DNA from: Sabethes cyaneus
Lineage: Eukaryota; Arthropoda; Insecta; Diptera; Culicidae
Length of the DNA stretch: 64,000 nt
Assembly: GCF_943734655.1 (NCBI RefSeq)
Contig: NC_071354.1
Location: 57,825,544-57,889,543 of the forward strand
Direction of reading: 5' to 3'
The position numbers and the translations under genes are program-made. How positions within the stretch are numbered: the first letter of the stretch is position 1; each line of letters starts with the position of its first letter. Below are positions 12,000 through 28,672 of the stretch, in pieces. A model generated the notes under the pieces. That model was not told where the DNA came from. It saw only the letters and a list, made by a program, of their open reading frames with translations, and ran no database searches.

Positions 12000-13430
12000 C
12001 CGGGTCTTGCGTCTGGGATCTGGATCCAAATTCTGATAAAAAATGTGGCCTAAACCATGGTCCACAATGTAGTCCAAATTTATTCCAAAATCTAGAACAA
12101 AATTTGGTAAAATATAGTCCAGATCCAAAATATTCTCTAGGTTCAAAATCTGGTCCAAAGTCTGGCTGCTGGTTTAAAATCTGATTAAAAATATGGTCCA
12201 AAATTGGCTCCTGGTCCAAAATCTGATTAAAAATATTGTCCAAAATCTGGTTTATAATCTGGTCCAGCTTGAAAAACTGGTTCAAAATTTGATCCAAAGG
12301 CTGGTCCAAAATCTGATAAAATTGTGGTCCATAATGTGGTCCTGGCCCAAAATCTGGTCTTGGTACGGAATGTGGTTCACAATCACGTCCAACATCCAAA
12401 ATCTGATAAAACATGGGGTCCAAAATATTATCCATAACCTGATCTAAATTTGATAAAAATGTGATTCAGGACCAGAAACTGGTTCAAACCCTAATACAAA
12501 GTCTGGTGTGTGTTTTAAAATCTGATAAAAAATGTGACCCAAAAGCTGATTTATATTCTGATCACTTTTTTAGAGAGTTTTTAACCCAGAGGGTCATTCA
12601 CCACTTAGATATTTTGATCTTGTTCCAGAATCTAAACCCAAATTTGATTTAAAATCTGGTCCAAAATTCGATAAAAAATGTGGTCCAGAATATAGGCAAG
12701 GGTCAAAAAGAGCACGGTCCAGAATGCGGTCCAGGTCCAGAATCTGATAAAAAATATGAGCAGATATGAGGTCTAAAATGTGTTAAAAAATGTGGTGTGA
12801 AATGTTATCCAAAAGCTGTTCCAAATCTGTTAAAAATGTGATCCAAAATCTGATGCACGTCTGGAATCTGGGTCGAAAATCTTTTCCAAAATCTGATAAA
12901 AAATGTGACTCAAAATTTGCTCCAGATGATTGCAACATTTGAAACAAAAGTTGATTAAAAATGTGGTCCACGTTATAGTCCAGGTCTAAAATATGGTGCA
13001 GGTCCGAAATCTTGTTGAAAATCTGATCCAGAATCTGGTTGATGGTTTAACGACTGATCAAGAACCTGTGACCCAAAATCTGCTTGAGGTATGAAATCTC
13101 GCCCAAAAAGATCTGATCAAAAATGTGGTCCAAAATCCGGTTTATAACCTGATCCCGTTCCAGAATCTGGTCTAAATTTTTTACAAAATCTGGTCCACAA
13201 TATGATAAAAAAATAAGACAAACCGCGGTCCAGGTCTAGAATGCTTGGTCCAGGTCCGAAGTCTGGTTTTGGACTAGAATATGGTCCAATATATTTTTCA
13301 AAATATGGCGCTAAATCTGATGGAAAATATGATCCAAAATCTGGTCCAGAATCTGTCAAAGGATGATAATAAATGTGGTCCAGAATATAGTGTAAGTTCA
13401 GAAACCGGTTGGTGGTTTAAAATCTTATCA
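12000..13430. repeat. Degenerate minisatellite, 12-bp unit (GGTCCAAAATCT)
   Basis: About 1.4 kb of loosely conserved 12-mers around GGTCCAAAATCT with variants such as GATAAAAAATGT. Because 12 is a multiple of three, it leaves repeated four-residue patterns (VQNL on plus; related Asp/Gln/Ile-rich words on minus) in several open frames. Stops interrupt all frames and no start, signal or domain supports coding. Confidence 0.85.
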
Positions 13431-14814
13431 AAACTAATAAACTTGGAAGGAAAACTCATATGGGAAACGATTTTGGCGATTGCGGTACTCACAGTGGTCG
13501 TATTTGTTAACTTTTAGCTACGTTTTGTTGTTTTTATACAGTTCGATATATTTTCTTCGCACGTGGTTCCGATATGTCGGCATCCGACATCACGCAGGAA
13601 AAGAAAAGAAAAATAATTGTTCATCTCAGAAACGTCAGTCGGAAACGTTATATAAAGTTTTCGTAGGAAATCCGAGACCGAAAAGTCACATCTTTTAATA
13701 AAAATACAGTGGTCCATTGTAATTATCACAATTGTACACAGTCACCTGGAAAATCTATCAGCTTCAACTCGGGAGCTGGCATCGTCAACTGCGATTGAAG
13801 GTCATTCGGTAAGTCAAGGCTGATCCTAACATCCCGGATTATCTTATTGTTTACTCGTATATGACTTTTTTTCCTCTTCTGATGGGTACTCTTACCACTG
13901 CGTCCATTATTTTGAACTATTATGGTTTGCCCCGTTTTATTATTTTTACTATACGCTTCAAGCTTACCTATCAACCATATTGAGGAAGTGACAGGCTGGT
14001 AGCTGGAGCGAAACATGTGCCAATCAGGGATGACTAGGTTTATGAACCTAGTAGCCTGATCGGCGACGCCAACCAGATCTCCCCTTTTTCAGTCTCCAGA
14101 TACTTCAGTCTGCGTACTATTTGTGCTCTATGATTGCAGAGCAAGTGTTCCGAGGTTAAATATCATCTTGTACGAAACCGAAATTCCGAAGATGATATTT
14201 AATTATTTACTCTGACAATAAGTAAGCTTGCTGAGATCCCTCTTATTGAGACTCAGCGACTTTTGAGTAACTCTCATCCTCGACGTTATATATTTTTAGA
14301 TTGTTTGAGTGATTGTACAGCCATCCAACTGGCCATAACTGTTCGGCTCTCCTTTTGTTTCAGCCCACTCTCCAGCACACAGTCAGAGATCAGGCAGAAT
14401 GAATCTCGACTCGTGAGTAGAGAGTTGGAGCCACATCTTCGTTTGTGAACTCACAACGAGTCGGCTTGTTGAGGATAGACGAGGATCACGACTGAATGTC
14501 TGCCCTGTTCCTCTCCTATTCTCCTCTCCACCTCCTTCGTTTTTTTGTTTTTCGGCAGAGAGAGCATGCACGGTAAGGAATCGACCACTACATCAGTGAC
14601 CGGCTTGATGCAGCAATGGCAAATTACTGTGAAGGGCGCCCTGCTATTCCACAGGCTCCGTTGCGGTGAGAGAATTAATAGAACCCCCTCCACCATTCAT
14701 CCCTCGGCACGGGTCGCGTCACACCTTGCATTAGGGGTTTATCCATTCAAGTTTTTTCATAATAGCCAAGGATAACAGCTATTAAAACCATCCTCCTTTA
14801 GGGGCTTTGGACCC
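13431..14814. other. No recognisable gene; one 14-bp hairpin
   Basis: AT-rich sequence with only unsupported short frames. The one structure I see is the perfect inverted repeat TTAAATATCATCTT at 14,156-14,169 and its complement at 14,189-14,202, with a 19-nt loop. Confidence 0.45.
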
Positions 14815-15060
14815 TTTGCTTTGGTTCTTAGTAGTCATACCTCTTACAAGAACCGTTTTGCAGGAGGAGAGTTTACACTCAGCCTTCGCATGAGTGCCCC
14901 ATTCTCTGTCCGCATACGAGCCTAGTTTCCACCGGTTGTCCGATTTCCACTAAAGAACGTATCCCGGATGGTACCACGAGGAGGTAAAGATAGAAGTTGC
15001 TGAATAAGAGGCTGTGCAACTTCGTGGTAGTTCTGGAACGCATTATTCAACCATTTACTA
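14815..15060 (-). mobile_element. Fragment related to the 5' part of the RTE-like LINE at 31.6-34.65 kb
   Basis: About 240 bp resemble 34,410-34,660: both contain a CATACGAGCCTAGTTTCCACCGG-like stretch, then a GTTGCT-x-ATAA-x-AGGCT stretch and end near CCAACCATTTAC. Orientation matches the minus-strand element. No coding domain remains. Confidence 0.5.
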
Positions 15061-15868
15061 TCCATAAGACTATTTACGCGGTCATGATGTGTCTGGGTGA
15101 AGGAGAAAGGGAGGGGGGAAGGAAGGGGTAGGAAGGAAGTGCCTGATGCGAAAAATAATTATTTGAATGAACTGGAAAATTTCGGTACAGATCATAAATA
15201 TATTGGGTTGTGCAATGGTAGATGTAGCTCACACCCACGCTCTTTCGGTTGGTACCCGAATGTTTTATTCACTAAACTACTATTAAATGGTTGACGCCTT
15301 GGAAGGCAACAATTGCCACGTTGTCACTAGTATGCGGCCTCTATTTGCTGTAACAAGGGATGGGAAATCGGAACTCCTCGTATGCTGAAAATCTTTAAAT
15401 AGAATAGATAGATTAAATAGAAGTCTCGCGTAACTTTTCAAAACGTTCAATCTAACATTAAGAGGACTCACTTCAATGTCCCTCTCTTTAGATTATTCTG
15501 AACGCATTTCACCGCAAGATTTCTTAAGTATTCTTGCCAGTTAGTTTTACTGTACACACGGAGATATTAATGTCCGTAGTAGCATTCAACAAGGCGTTGT
15601 TTACGAAACACCTCACAAAACGGACAGTATGAAGTTGATCGAACGGTAGTGTTGTCTGCTGAGAAAAAAGGGAGGAATGAAAGCTCTAGTAGGGAGAAAA
15701 AATGTTGGCCTGGAAATTTGGGTGATAGGATGGTTATTTATTTGGTCAAAAGGAGTGGTTTGGATGGGTTGATGGCAGGGTGTATATTAGGATAGAATGG
15801 GGCAGAAGAAGTGATGACATTAATGGGTAAGAAGCGCGCGTGATAGGCAGAGCAAGAGGGGGGCCGCC
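15061..15868. other. No recognisable feature
   Basis: Intergenic sequence with a short purine-rich patch near 15,100 (GGAAGGGG-like). No gene, RNA or element identified. Confidence 0.45.
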
Positions 15869-16341
15869 CATTTGGCATAAAGTCTTTTGGCCTAATGCTA
15901 TTTGGCATAACGCCAATTGGCATAATCCATTTGGCATAATCATAAGGAGCCATTTGGCATAATCCCATTGGGCATAGTTCCTCAAACTTATTTTATGACC
16001 TAATGTTCGCTTTCCTAGCTGATTCAGGGCGAGCCGGCCGTAGGCAACGGCGAGTGTTCGCCGGTGACCCGCCGTCGGAACGCCGGCCACTGCGGGGGGC
16101 CACATCTGTCTAGGTTTATTTGTTTTCCTAGGTTTACTGACCTCTAGTTCTTTCTTGCAGTTGGGTCCGAACGAGCGATAGCGAGTAAGGACGGATCACT
16201 CTTTCTTTGTGAGGCGATCGAAGCACCAAACAACAATTATGCCAAAAAGTCGTTATACCAAATAACCATTATGCCAAATGATCGTTATGCCAAATGGCGT
16301 TATGCCAAACAGCATTATGCCGAATGTCTTTATGCCATATA
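15869..16341. mobile_element. Foldback element with TTTGGCATAA arrays in both arms
   Basis: The left arm (about 15,869-15,976) holds about seven spaced copies of TTTGGCATAA or close variants; the right arm (about 16,237-16,341) holds the complement TTATGCCAAA in a matching series. The ~260-bp centre contains a GC-rich block (about 16,020-16,110) unlike the surrounding DNA. Repeated short motifs in inverted arms are typical of foldback-type or subterminal-repeat DNA elements. No transposase is present. Confidence 0.7.
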
Positions 16342-16543
16342 GGGTAACCACGAGCGGGAGGGTGAGTGCGATGAAGAGTGAGAACGACAATGACAATAAG
16401 AAAGAGAGTGAAGGCGAGAGGGAGAAAGCGAAGGGAAGAGCGAGACCGTGAGGAAGAGCAAGAGGAAAAGTGGGAACAAGAGCAGAAGCGAGAGGGAGAG
16501 CAGGAGCGATGGGGAGAACAAAAACGAGATGTAGAAAAGAAGC

Positions 16544-16552
<9 letters not shown>

Positions 16553-16619
<67 letters not shown>
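16553..16619. repeat. (AG)n microsatellite
   Basis: About 33 AG dinucleotides, inside a longer purine-rich stretch (about 16,350-16,620). It creates Arg-Glu and Ser-Leu repeat frames on the two strands that are not genes. Confidence 0.9.
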
Positions 16620-16622
<3 letters not shown>

Positions 16623-19600
16623 ACCAAGAACACCTCGTGGTTTTGAGTGACTCTTATGTAAAAAAAATCTGAGGAATGCGATGGAGTTGGAATTTTTGTA
16701 AGCAAATTGTACTCATTGAGAGAAAATTGTAAATTTAGTTTTTAAATCGAATTCAAAAATATTTGGCAACACTCCCGCTAAAAACTAACATATTTTTTGG
16801 ATTCCTTGGAAAATTACCTTTGAAAACATATTTATATTGTCTTTCTATGCCTAATATTTCCACAGATATAAGCACAAGAAAATATGCATGTTTTTGCGTA
16901 CCGTTCATTATAAATTTTGAATGATTTTGCCACATTTCATCTACGTTGATAGCCCAAACTCATCTGCATTGGTCAACTGCTATTCCGGATTCGAATGCAC
17001 TATTTTCGGTCAGTCATCATAAATTCCGATTTCATATTCCGGAACGACATGCAATTCAAAGCTACCTCAAGAGGAATTCATTGGCACCCATTTCCTCTTT
17101 ACTGCCAATTTTCAAATAACCACTTGTCTTTGCGGAGTCATGTTACCATCCGTAATAATATCAATGGTCATCTGCTTGTTAAAAATTCCACTCATGAATT
17201 CGATCACTTTTGCGGTTGGTTGCAGTCAAACGTACGTCCTTATTTGCTTCTTCGGTCTTGCTCTGGCCATTGAGGAAAATTTACGTTCAAGCTGATTTCA
17301 TAGCAGATCGAAGCGAGAAACCGTAAAAACAATCTGCATAAAAGTCGTTGAAATTTTCATTGTTATTGCCAGTGATATGGTGGTGAGATTTTCCGGAATG
17401 CAGCTGAACGGGGTGCTACGTGGTACGTGGCAGCAAAATCGTCTCACTGCCAGCAGTGCAACCCACAACAATCCCGCAGATAAATGAAACGTACGGTAAG
17501 AGAATCCGAGAAATAAAAGGGGCCACAAAATATTAATTCAATTCTCCAGCTTTTCCAGTCGGTTCAGGTGTGCACACAAGTGAATTTAATGTTGCTTGTA
17601 TTAAACCATCAGTTAAATCGCCGAAATTAAATTTGACTGTCGTTTCAAGTAAATATTCGGATGAAGTCTTCAAAATGCAGCACTTGAAGTTTAAAAATCG
17701 CACACCAGCGAAATTGAAAAGAAACTTTCATCTTCTGTTTAGAATTCGAAAAGTCGCTTCACTTAAATTGGGTGTAAGCAGGGAGCTTTAACAAACTTGC
17801 ATACGTTCTTAATTACTCATTACCTTGAGAAATTAGATCATATAAATAATGAGAGCTAGTATTCTATCACATGTGTTCTTTTTTTCTAATTTTCTGACGT
17901 AGAAAATCCAATAACTACAATACATAATGTGAATGTGTGGACCTGCAGCCATACTGTTACGGCAAAAGTCTGCATCTTGTTCACCATGTTTCGCTCACAC
18001 TATTGGACTTATCGGTAACAACAGACTTTCAAGCATTGTAAAATGGAATGAATGAAAAATCATTTTGCTCACCCAACTCAAGCTTCAAAACTACCCCCCC
18101 GTCACCTAGTTCTGAGTCTGTGGTGGAAGTAGATAACACATTGGACCGTCCTCCAAAGCTGCTTATTGTTTATTGTCACCGATTTTAGGGAAGTGTGCTG
18201 TGACTATAGTCAGAAATCAGGAACAGCTTTGATAGAGTGCTAAAAAATGAACGTTGACGAGGTTCTCATCTTTTCGAAGCAAACTTCCGACCAAACAAGT
18301 AGAAGTATTTTTCACTTTGCAGCAGGTTAATGCTTTATATTTTCCGGTACACGTATTGTAAAACCATTAGCAACTTCTTGCAACATTCTTAAAAATCACT
18401 TGCCTGTCAGAAAAGTGAAACAAGCAACCGAGTGAAACGAATATCATTCTATAGGAAATGATTTTTCGCCTGCTTGGCGAGTGAAAATTTCCTGTACCTA
18501 CTGTTACCTCCTTCACGCAAGAGAAAAGTTGAAAAGTTTCATAGAAGTAATTAATATAAGCTCTGACTACACAAAATCCTCCGACGCGCTCATATGTGCC
18601 AGGATGCTGTCACTCTAGAGACACTGTCAGAGCAGAAAGTGTTTGGTTAAAATTAACTAACTGCGACAAAAATCTCTTTTAATGAAAATTTAATATTCGT
18701 AGTATATAGAAGATAGTAAATTTAAACATAATATTGAACATTTTACGAATCTGTCGAAATATGTTGCCAGTTCATTTACTTTATGTTCTAGTTAAAATAG
18801 CCATTATTTTACCAAAACAGTTATATTATAAGGTGAATTATTCTAAGTATCATGCATAATATACAAATACTTCAAAATATTTTATGTGCTAAACGAGCGA
18901 ATAAAATCCATCAACATATGGGAGTCGTTCTTCTTACGTTTATCCAAGAGGCAATTTTCTTGTCAACGATACCTTGGGGCAAAGCTTTTAATGCCCACCT
19001 TGTTCATGTTTACGTCATGCATAGCTTATTGGTGCCTACCACAAGGCGATTATAGTGCTAGAAAAGACTGTTTGGTTATTCCATATTAACGTTAAAATAT
19101 GCTAGCCGTCAACAAACGTCTATTTTGTATTCAGCTTAAAGATTGAAAATTGAAAAAAGAAAATTAAATGTTTTGAAATAAAATTCAATGTTTAGGATGC
19201 TTCAAAATATTACTGCCATTTGCATGATATCAAATTGGTACTTGAGTACCATTTACTTATTTCAAAAACACCTATCGCCTCGTCTACTATTTTATCCCTT
19301 AAGAGCCTAACAGATGTTTTCTAGTACCTAATGATGCTCCTTACGGCTGTGGATAAACGGAGCATCTGTCCAGTAGACCGGACAAGCTATAATCGCTTCG
19401 TACGTTTCCGTTTCCTTATTAAACTCAGTATCTCATGTTGAAAATTAATTGTCTCCCTCCCTTCTAACTGGCCAGTTCAGTTTTTCAGCTGAGAAAATGC
19501 TCGATACTCCCCAGTGGAAAGCATTTCAGCTCAGCTCGACCCCCTCTTCCCTCTATACCGCTCCAGAATTCAATTGTTTCCGACTGAATTGATTTGCGGA

Positions 19601-20274
19601 GAAGAAAACTCCAAACCAAAAGAGTCAATTTATGTTCGCTTTAATTAAAAAGCATCTCTCGGAATCAGCATTTCCGTTCGTTTCGCATTATTAGCCCGCA
19701 CGAGAACTTACCCACCAAAAAGCGGGGGTAACTCCTCCGAAAAGCAGGAAGTCGAGTCTCGATATTCATTATTCAATTATTTTTTTGCCACAAATTTCCG
19801 GTGAAGCGTTTCGTTATGAATCAACTGTCGATGAAAAAAAAAACAAAAAAAAACAATTCTCTCGATGTGACAGCAACAGTCGAAAATGAGACATCTCATT
19901 TCGCTAAAAGTAATGGAATGGAAAAGTATTCAGGACAATCGCGTCCCTTTTGTTATTTTTCTGCTTTTTTTCAAACCGCTAAGATGATTTATACATTAGC
20001 GCTTCTTTATGTAGATGATATTAAAGGCATCCAACACGAACCATTAAGTATTTCAGAAAAGATGTTCATTAATGGATGACAGAGTAAAAGAAATGGCTTT
20101 GGAATTTATTTTCAACTTAGGTACAAAATGCTAGATCGTATTGATTTTATAAGCAACAGTGTTTGAGCTTTAACGAAATTTTTAATCTACCAATCTGTGT
20201 TATTTCAAATGTACACTAGTGGCCCAAATATAAATCAAAGGTGGGGCACCCGATCTTTCACAAGAATGTTTTGA
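16620..20274. other. No recognisable gene or element
   Basis: About 3.6 kb of AT-rich DNA. All open frames are short (under 95 codons) and show no domain, splice context or codon pattern that I can defend. No RNA gene or repeat identified. Confidence 0.45.
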
Positions 20275-21169
20275 AAAATAGGATTAGATTGAAAACTCAT
20301 TCGGGTCTAATTGGAGTTAAAATCAAAGTCTAAATTGGATTGGAGATTAGATTTGGAACTGGACTAGAAATTAAAGTTAAAATACACCCTAAATCGGACT
20401 TGAAATAGGGTAACGGAACCAGTTTTCGCCAGGGGACCAGTTTTCGCCACTTTAGCGATTCACGTGGATCTAATTGATATTTAGGATGTAATACTTAGCA
20501 TAACATATTCAATAATTTAAACATAGTTATGTACTGAACCAATATAATACCACTTCAAACCCATAATGGTTATACAAATCAAATTGACATTATTTTTAGT
20601 TCATGTCGTCAGATTGAAATGTCTTGAACGTGATCCCCTGTTCGCCATTGGCGAATTCCAATGGACCGTTTATTTATTTATTTATTTATTTTATTTGATA
20701 CATTCATCTGACAATGTCTCACATCTGACGTTCCTGAGCATATCACGGAAACCAGTGATGCAGTTGTTTCTCAATAGAAATCCATTCTATTTTCACTATT
20801 CAACTGGAAATAGTTGCTATTTTTCTGAAAAAATATACAGATATATATGAATTTTCAGACTAGAACAAGATGCAAACGGTACTTTTGGGGGTAGCAAAAA
20901 CTGGCAATAAATTTCGATTTTCTTGTTTGTTGTCTGAAAAAGTTCCGATTTCTGGTGCCGTTACCCTAGGGTATTGAATTAGACTAGAATTTGGACTAAT
21001 TTGGGCTTGAAACTTTATTTCAAATTAAACTGGAAGTTGGTCTTAAAATTGAGTTTGAAACTGAACTTACATTTGGAGTAATTTGAACTGAGATTTAAGT
21101 TGTCATTAGACATGGAATCGGACTTAAAAAAATTGAAGTTTCTATTTGAAATTATGCTTGAATTTTAAA

Positions 21170-21170
<1 letters not shown>
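20275..21170. repeat. Degenerate short-unit repeat, split by a MITE
   Basis: Before 20,405 and after 20,970 the sequence is a loose array of words such as TTGGATTAGA and TTGAAATTGGAC, probably a ~12-bp unit. The two parts are separated by the TIR element at 20,406-20,968, so the element inserted into a pre-existing array. Confidence 0.5.
20406..20968. mobile_element. ~563-bp TIR element with TA ends
   Basis: AGGGTAACGGAACCAG at 20,407-20,422 is matched inverted at 20,952-20,967 with one mismatch, and TA is at both outer ends. The word CCAGTTTTCGCC occurs twice near the left end and an inverted variant near the right. No transposase. Likely a non-autonomous Tc1/mariner-type element. Confidence 0.7.
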
Positions 21171-24690
<3,520 letters not shown>

Positions 24691-25270
24691 ATCGAGTTTT
24701 TTTCTTTATTGCTATTCTTCTTTTCGCTTTTGATTTCTCTTGTTTTCTGTTCGATTTATCTTTCCTTGTCGTGTTTTTCTTCTTATTAATTCTCGTTTTC
24801 TTACATTTTCTGTCACGTATTTTTCTATTTTTATCCTGTTGTCTCTATATTTGTCTCGTTCTCCCTGCTATTCTCTCTTCTCTCTCCGATTTTACCCAAA
24901 TTGTCCAGCTCCTGTATTTTTTCGTTTTCGATCTGCTTTTTTTCAGTATGTCCTCATTTTCTTTCTCATTTTTTTCATTTTTGTTTCGTTTTTCCTTTTT
25001 TCTGTTATTTTTCTTCTACCGTTCTTCATCTTTTTCTGTGTAGTCTTCTCTTTTTGTGTCTCGTTTTTCCATTTTACTCCCGTATTCTTCTTTTCCACTT
25101 TTTTCTCTCTTAACGTCCTGTTCTGCGTGTCATTGTGTCACGATTTTTCTTTCGTTTTTCTTTTTTTAATGCCAGTTTTTCTTCTTTTCTTCTCGCGTTT
25201 TCCTCTCTTTCTATCCGGTTTGACCAGTTTTTGTCTCGTTTTACCCGATGTTTCTTTCCATTTTTTCTCG

Positions 25271-26019
25271 AGGAGCAACAGGAGCAGGATCACAAAAAGA
25301 GAAGTATAATTCGGAAGTATACAAGCTCAGTTGACTCAGAACTGCGGGACAACTCTATATCTGTCGATCAAACACTGCATCAATTTATACTCCTTCATTC
25401 ATGTTACGTGAGCAGAACAAGATAAAGTCAATGAGATTCGTAGAGATTGAACGTGTTGAAAAACTACATTCTGGTCTTAGGAGATGTGTTCTTGACAGCC
25501 AACGAACAAAGCATCGTAGACGATTATCTCGAGTAGTTAAGAGCTGAAGCATAACGGTGTAATGCCTTTATTGTTTTCAACGTTGCACTTATCGTCTTGT
25601 TTGTATATACACTTAACATAGCAGCAGAACTCCTTCAATCTGCTGATGATTTACTACCAGAACGCCCGTGGAATAAAATCGACGACTGTTTTATAGATGT
25701 AATAGAATCGACCTTTAATAGGTGTAATTGAAGTAACAATATATTGATTTTGATGATGAATTGCACATCAACTTTTAGAAATGCTGTTCGCAATAAGTGT
25801 TGAATGAATATTTCTCGCGCAACATGTGCAAAGGGCCTCAAATGAGAGGTTATTCTCTCCGTGTCTCCTCTATTATGTTTATCACGGCGACATAAATGCA
25901 TTCCAATGCAATTTTTCTTAACCAATAGCTAGCCGGTAACGCCAGCAACCGTTTAAGCTAAATTAATCCGTTCAAGTGATTTGTTCCGCCGAGGTAAGCA
26001 GAAGAGAGAAAACGCAAAG
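25271..26019. other. No recognisable feature
   Basis: Intergenic DNA between the pyrimidine-rich tract and the SINE. Only short unsupported frames. Confidence 0.45.
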
Positions 26020-26232
26020 AAAAGCAAAGCCTAAGTGCTACATTCCGTTATTGAAACATGATCTTCTGTTTTTATATGACAGACTTCGCAGCCAGCTGTT
26101 AGAGTACATGACAATTGCAGGGCCAGTTGCTACGATCCTATTGACTCTAACAGCCTCTTCCAGCCGAGATTCGAACATACGACGACTGGCTTACTAGGCC
26201 AGCATCATACCTCGAGGCCAACTGGGAGGTTG
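26020..26232 (-). mobile_element. tRNA-derived SINE, near full length
   Basis: On the minus strand the element starts with a tRNA-like head: A-box-like GTTGGCCTCGAGG, a 17-nt anticodon-arm-like hairpin, and B-box TGTTCGAATCTC. An unrelated body follows, including CGCAGAC-type and CTGTTAGAGTCAATAGG words, ending with the GTAGC-x-CTTAGGCTTTGC segment. The same family occurs at 31.1, 46.7, 56.1 and 62.7 kb. RNA polymerase III would be expected to use the A and B boxes. Confidence 0.8.
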
Positions 26233-28672
26233 AGAAAGACGCAAAGAGAATCTCTAAGCACACAGGTCCTTTTCACATGTTGCTCTTTATTTTGAGATTG
26301 TGAATCATGTTTCAATCCATGATGCTTATGTACTAAACCCAATATTGTGTTCACTACCCTAGTAATATTTTTTATGCATAATAGCTTATCAAGTACTTGT
26401 TCCACGGGAATTAGCTGTACAATATTTTAATAAGCTATTATAGAACAAAAATGTTACTAGGGCAACTCTGTAAACCGGTAACTTTCAACCACAGACAAAC
26501 AGACGAGACACTCTCGATAATTCCATCGTCCAATCAAAAACCACTCATTTTTCAAAAAAACATGTTTCGCAACATGGCCACACCGCGGCGCGCGAGTGTT
26601 GCTTTGAGTTTTCAGTATAAAACCATTAAAATGTACAAAACCCTTCAGCATAAAACCCTGCAAATGCAAGCTACTCCGCAACATGCATAACAGAGAGTGC
26701 TAGTGTGCAAGCAAAATGTGCAGGACGATGGTTTTTAAAGGATTTTCTTTTAAGTGTCATTTCAGTTCGTCAGTGTTTCAACTTTCTCAAAGTCATAATA
26801 ATTAATATGGTTAAAAATGGTTAAGTTAAACCGTTTACTCATTTCAGTTGCAATTGCTTTATTTTCATGAGCCTATCTAGTGTTTGACACAAGTGTTCCC
26901 AAAGAAAGGTCTCCAATGCTTCATCTTCTTCTTATTTTTTCCAAGTAATCGAGGCCATCTTTATCCTCGTTCCCTGATAGCGAAATCGCCATAAATTGCA
27001 GCGTTGAACTCTAAACAGCATAAATAAGTAAATTTTCAATACGGTCGGAGAAGCTGGTTTTGCAAACAAAGCGCGAAATTTCTGTAATAAAATCTTTTTC
27101 TTACAACACATAACTGTAACTGAACTCGTTTTATGTTTATATAAAATTCCTATTGTGTTACGAGTAATAATATGTAATGCGCAGCGGTAAAACCTAACTG
27201 CACACTCGTCAAATAAAATGACATTTTCTTCACAAACGACCGAGTTCCTCAGTACCTACACCTGAATATTTTATAGTTGCGTTGCTTAGACCGAAGACAA
27301 TTCAGGATAATAAAAACAGATCATTTCTTCCTTGACTATGTGTAATCTGTCCCCATTTATCACTGCTCGTCCCGTATTCTACGGTAGCAAACAGTACTAC
27401 TTACTGTGTAGCGTGTACGGGAGCTGGCTTCTTTTATTTATTTATGGGTGCTCTATGATTATTTACGGACCATCATCTCCTGTAAATGTCCATTTGCTTC
27501 CCGATGTCCATTTTCACCAGCTCCTAATAGTTTTCTGAATGTTTTTCGAAGGAAATTAGACAGTGGCACAATCATGTCTCTTTATTAGCAATTGAATAAA
27601 ACTACAGTTATGGTTAGCTGGTCTCCAACAACAATCCATTTTATTTTCATTGTTGGTAGAGCTTTTTGGCCATGAAAAACAGATTGTTCAACTGTTTGTA
27701 TTTTTTGTATCAAATGGCAGTAAAATTGCATTGAATGGATAATTTTAAACATTATTTTTGGGATGATCAAAACAGAGTTCGCTTGTGATAAACGCTGCGT
27801 TGTGATTGTACTGGTCATCCAACAGATATAAGCAATTAGGTTTACTCCTTTGTGAGTACAAGTCAACGCACAACATAGATAAATGTTTATGCAATGAGCT
27901 AAAATAAAGCAAAAATATATTTTTAAATATATAAAACCTTTTTGAAATCATAGTAATACCTTGTGAAATAAAGTTTCGCTCTAACACACTTTAATTCTCA
28001 AATTCATGCGATGGCCACCATTCATTCTACTCCTCATTCTCCGCTAACCAGCGTAAACAAACGATCTGGCCGGCTAAGTGACTACTATTTACCGTCACTG
28101 AAAGTAGATGGCATTAAAAACAGCTTTCAAGAAAAAAAATACACATTTGCATTTGCGTATCGCCTGTTTTCCGAAACAGTGGCTAGCAGTAATGCCTTTA
28201 TCTTGTATAACTGAACTCTGATTTAATTTAGGTAAGAATGCAAATGGGCTCCTTCTTTAAATTGCCGGTCTCGAGTGTGTCCCTATGTCACTCAATGACA
28301 AAGCCGGAAAAGTTCCCGGTTCAACTTTTCTCCTTATTGCTTAATGTGCTGGTTGTAAAATCCTTTCTACAGAAGCGGAAACGGCTACTGCCGCGCAGGT
28401 GACGGATATAAAGCACACTGGTGTCGTACTAAATTTGTACTAGCTGTTACAGAATAAAGTTCGACCTGTTCAGTTGGGATTGTCGCACCAAATTTATCGG
28501 TACTTGGTGAATATAAATGTTCCTCTGTCTTGTTCTCTTGGTAATAAAAAAATGTGATTTGTTTTGTATAAGTATAGCAAATCCTGATGAATTTCAATAG
28601 CAATAAATCAATCAGAGAAAATTTATTGTCATAGACAAAAATCGACACACAATTGAAGTGATGATTGAGATT
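26233..28672. other. No recognisable gene or element
   Basis: About 2.4 kb of AT-rich intergenic DNA. I see no domain-bearing frame, RNA gene or bounded repeat. Confidence 0.45.

Noticed and set aside
11986..12447. VQNL-type and Asp/Gln-rich frames on both strands
   Set aside because: By-products of the 12-bp minisatellite; interrupted by stops and open on both strands alike.
16253..16705. 150-codon Ser-Leu-rich frame and the opposite Arg-Glu-rich frame
   Set aside because: Driven by (AG)n and purine-rich DNA plus the foldback arm; no coding evidence.
24740..25309. 189-codon Phe/Ser/Leu-rich frame that looks like a membrane protein
   Set aside because: Lies in a pyrimidine-rich tract where hydrophobic codons are forced by T/C content; overlapping frames look the same. 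The similar frame at 1,010-1,540 is rejected for the same reason.
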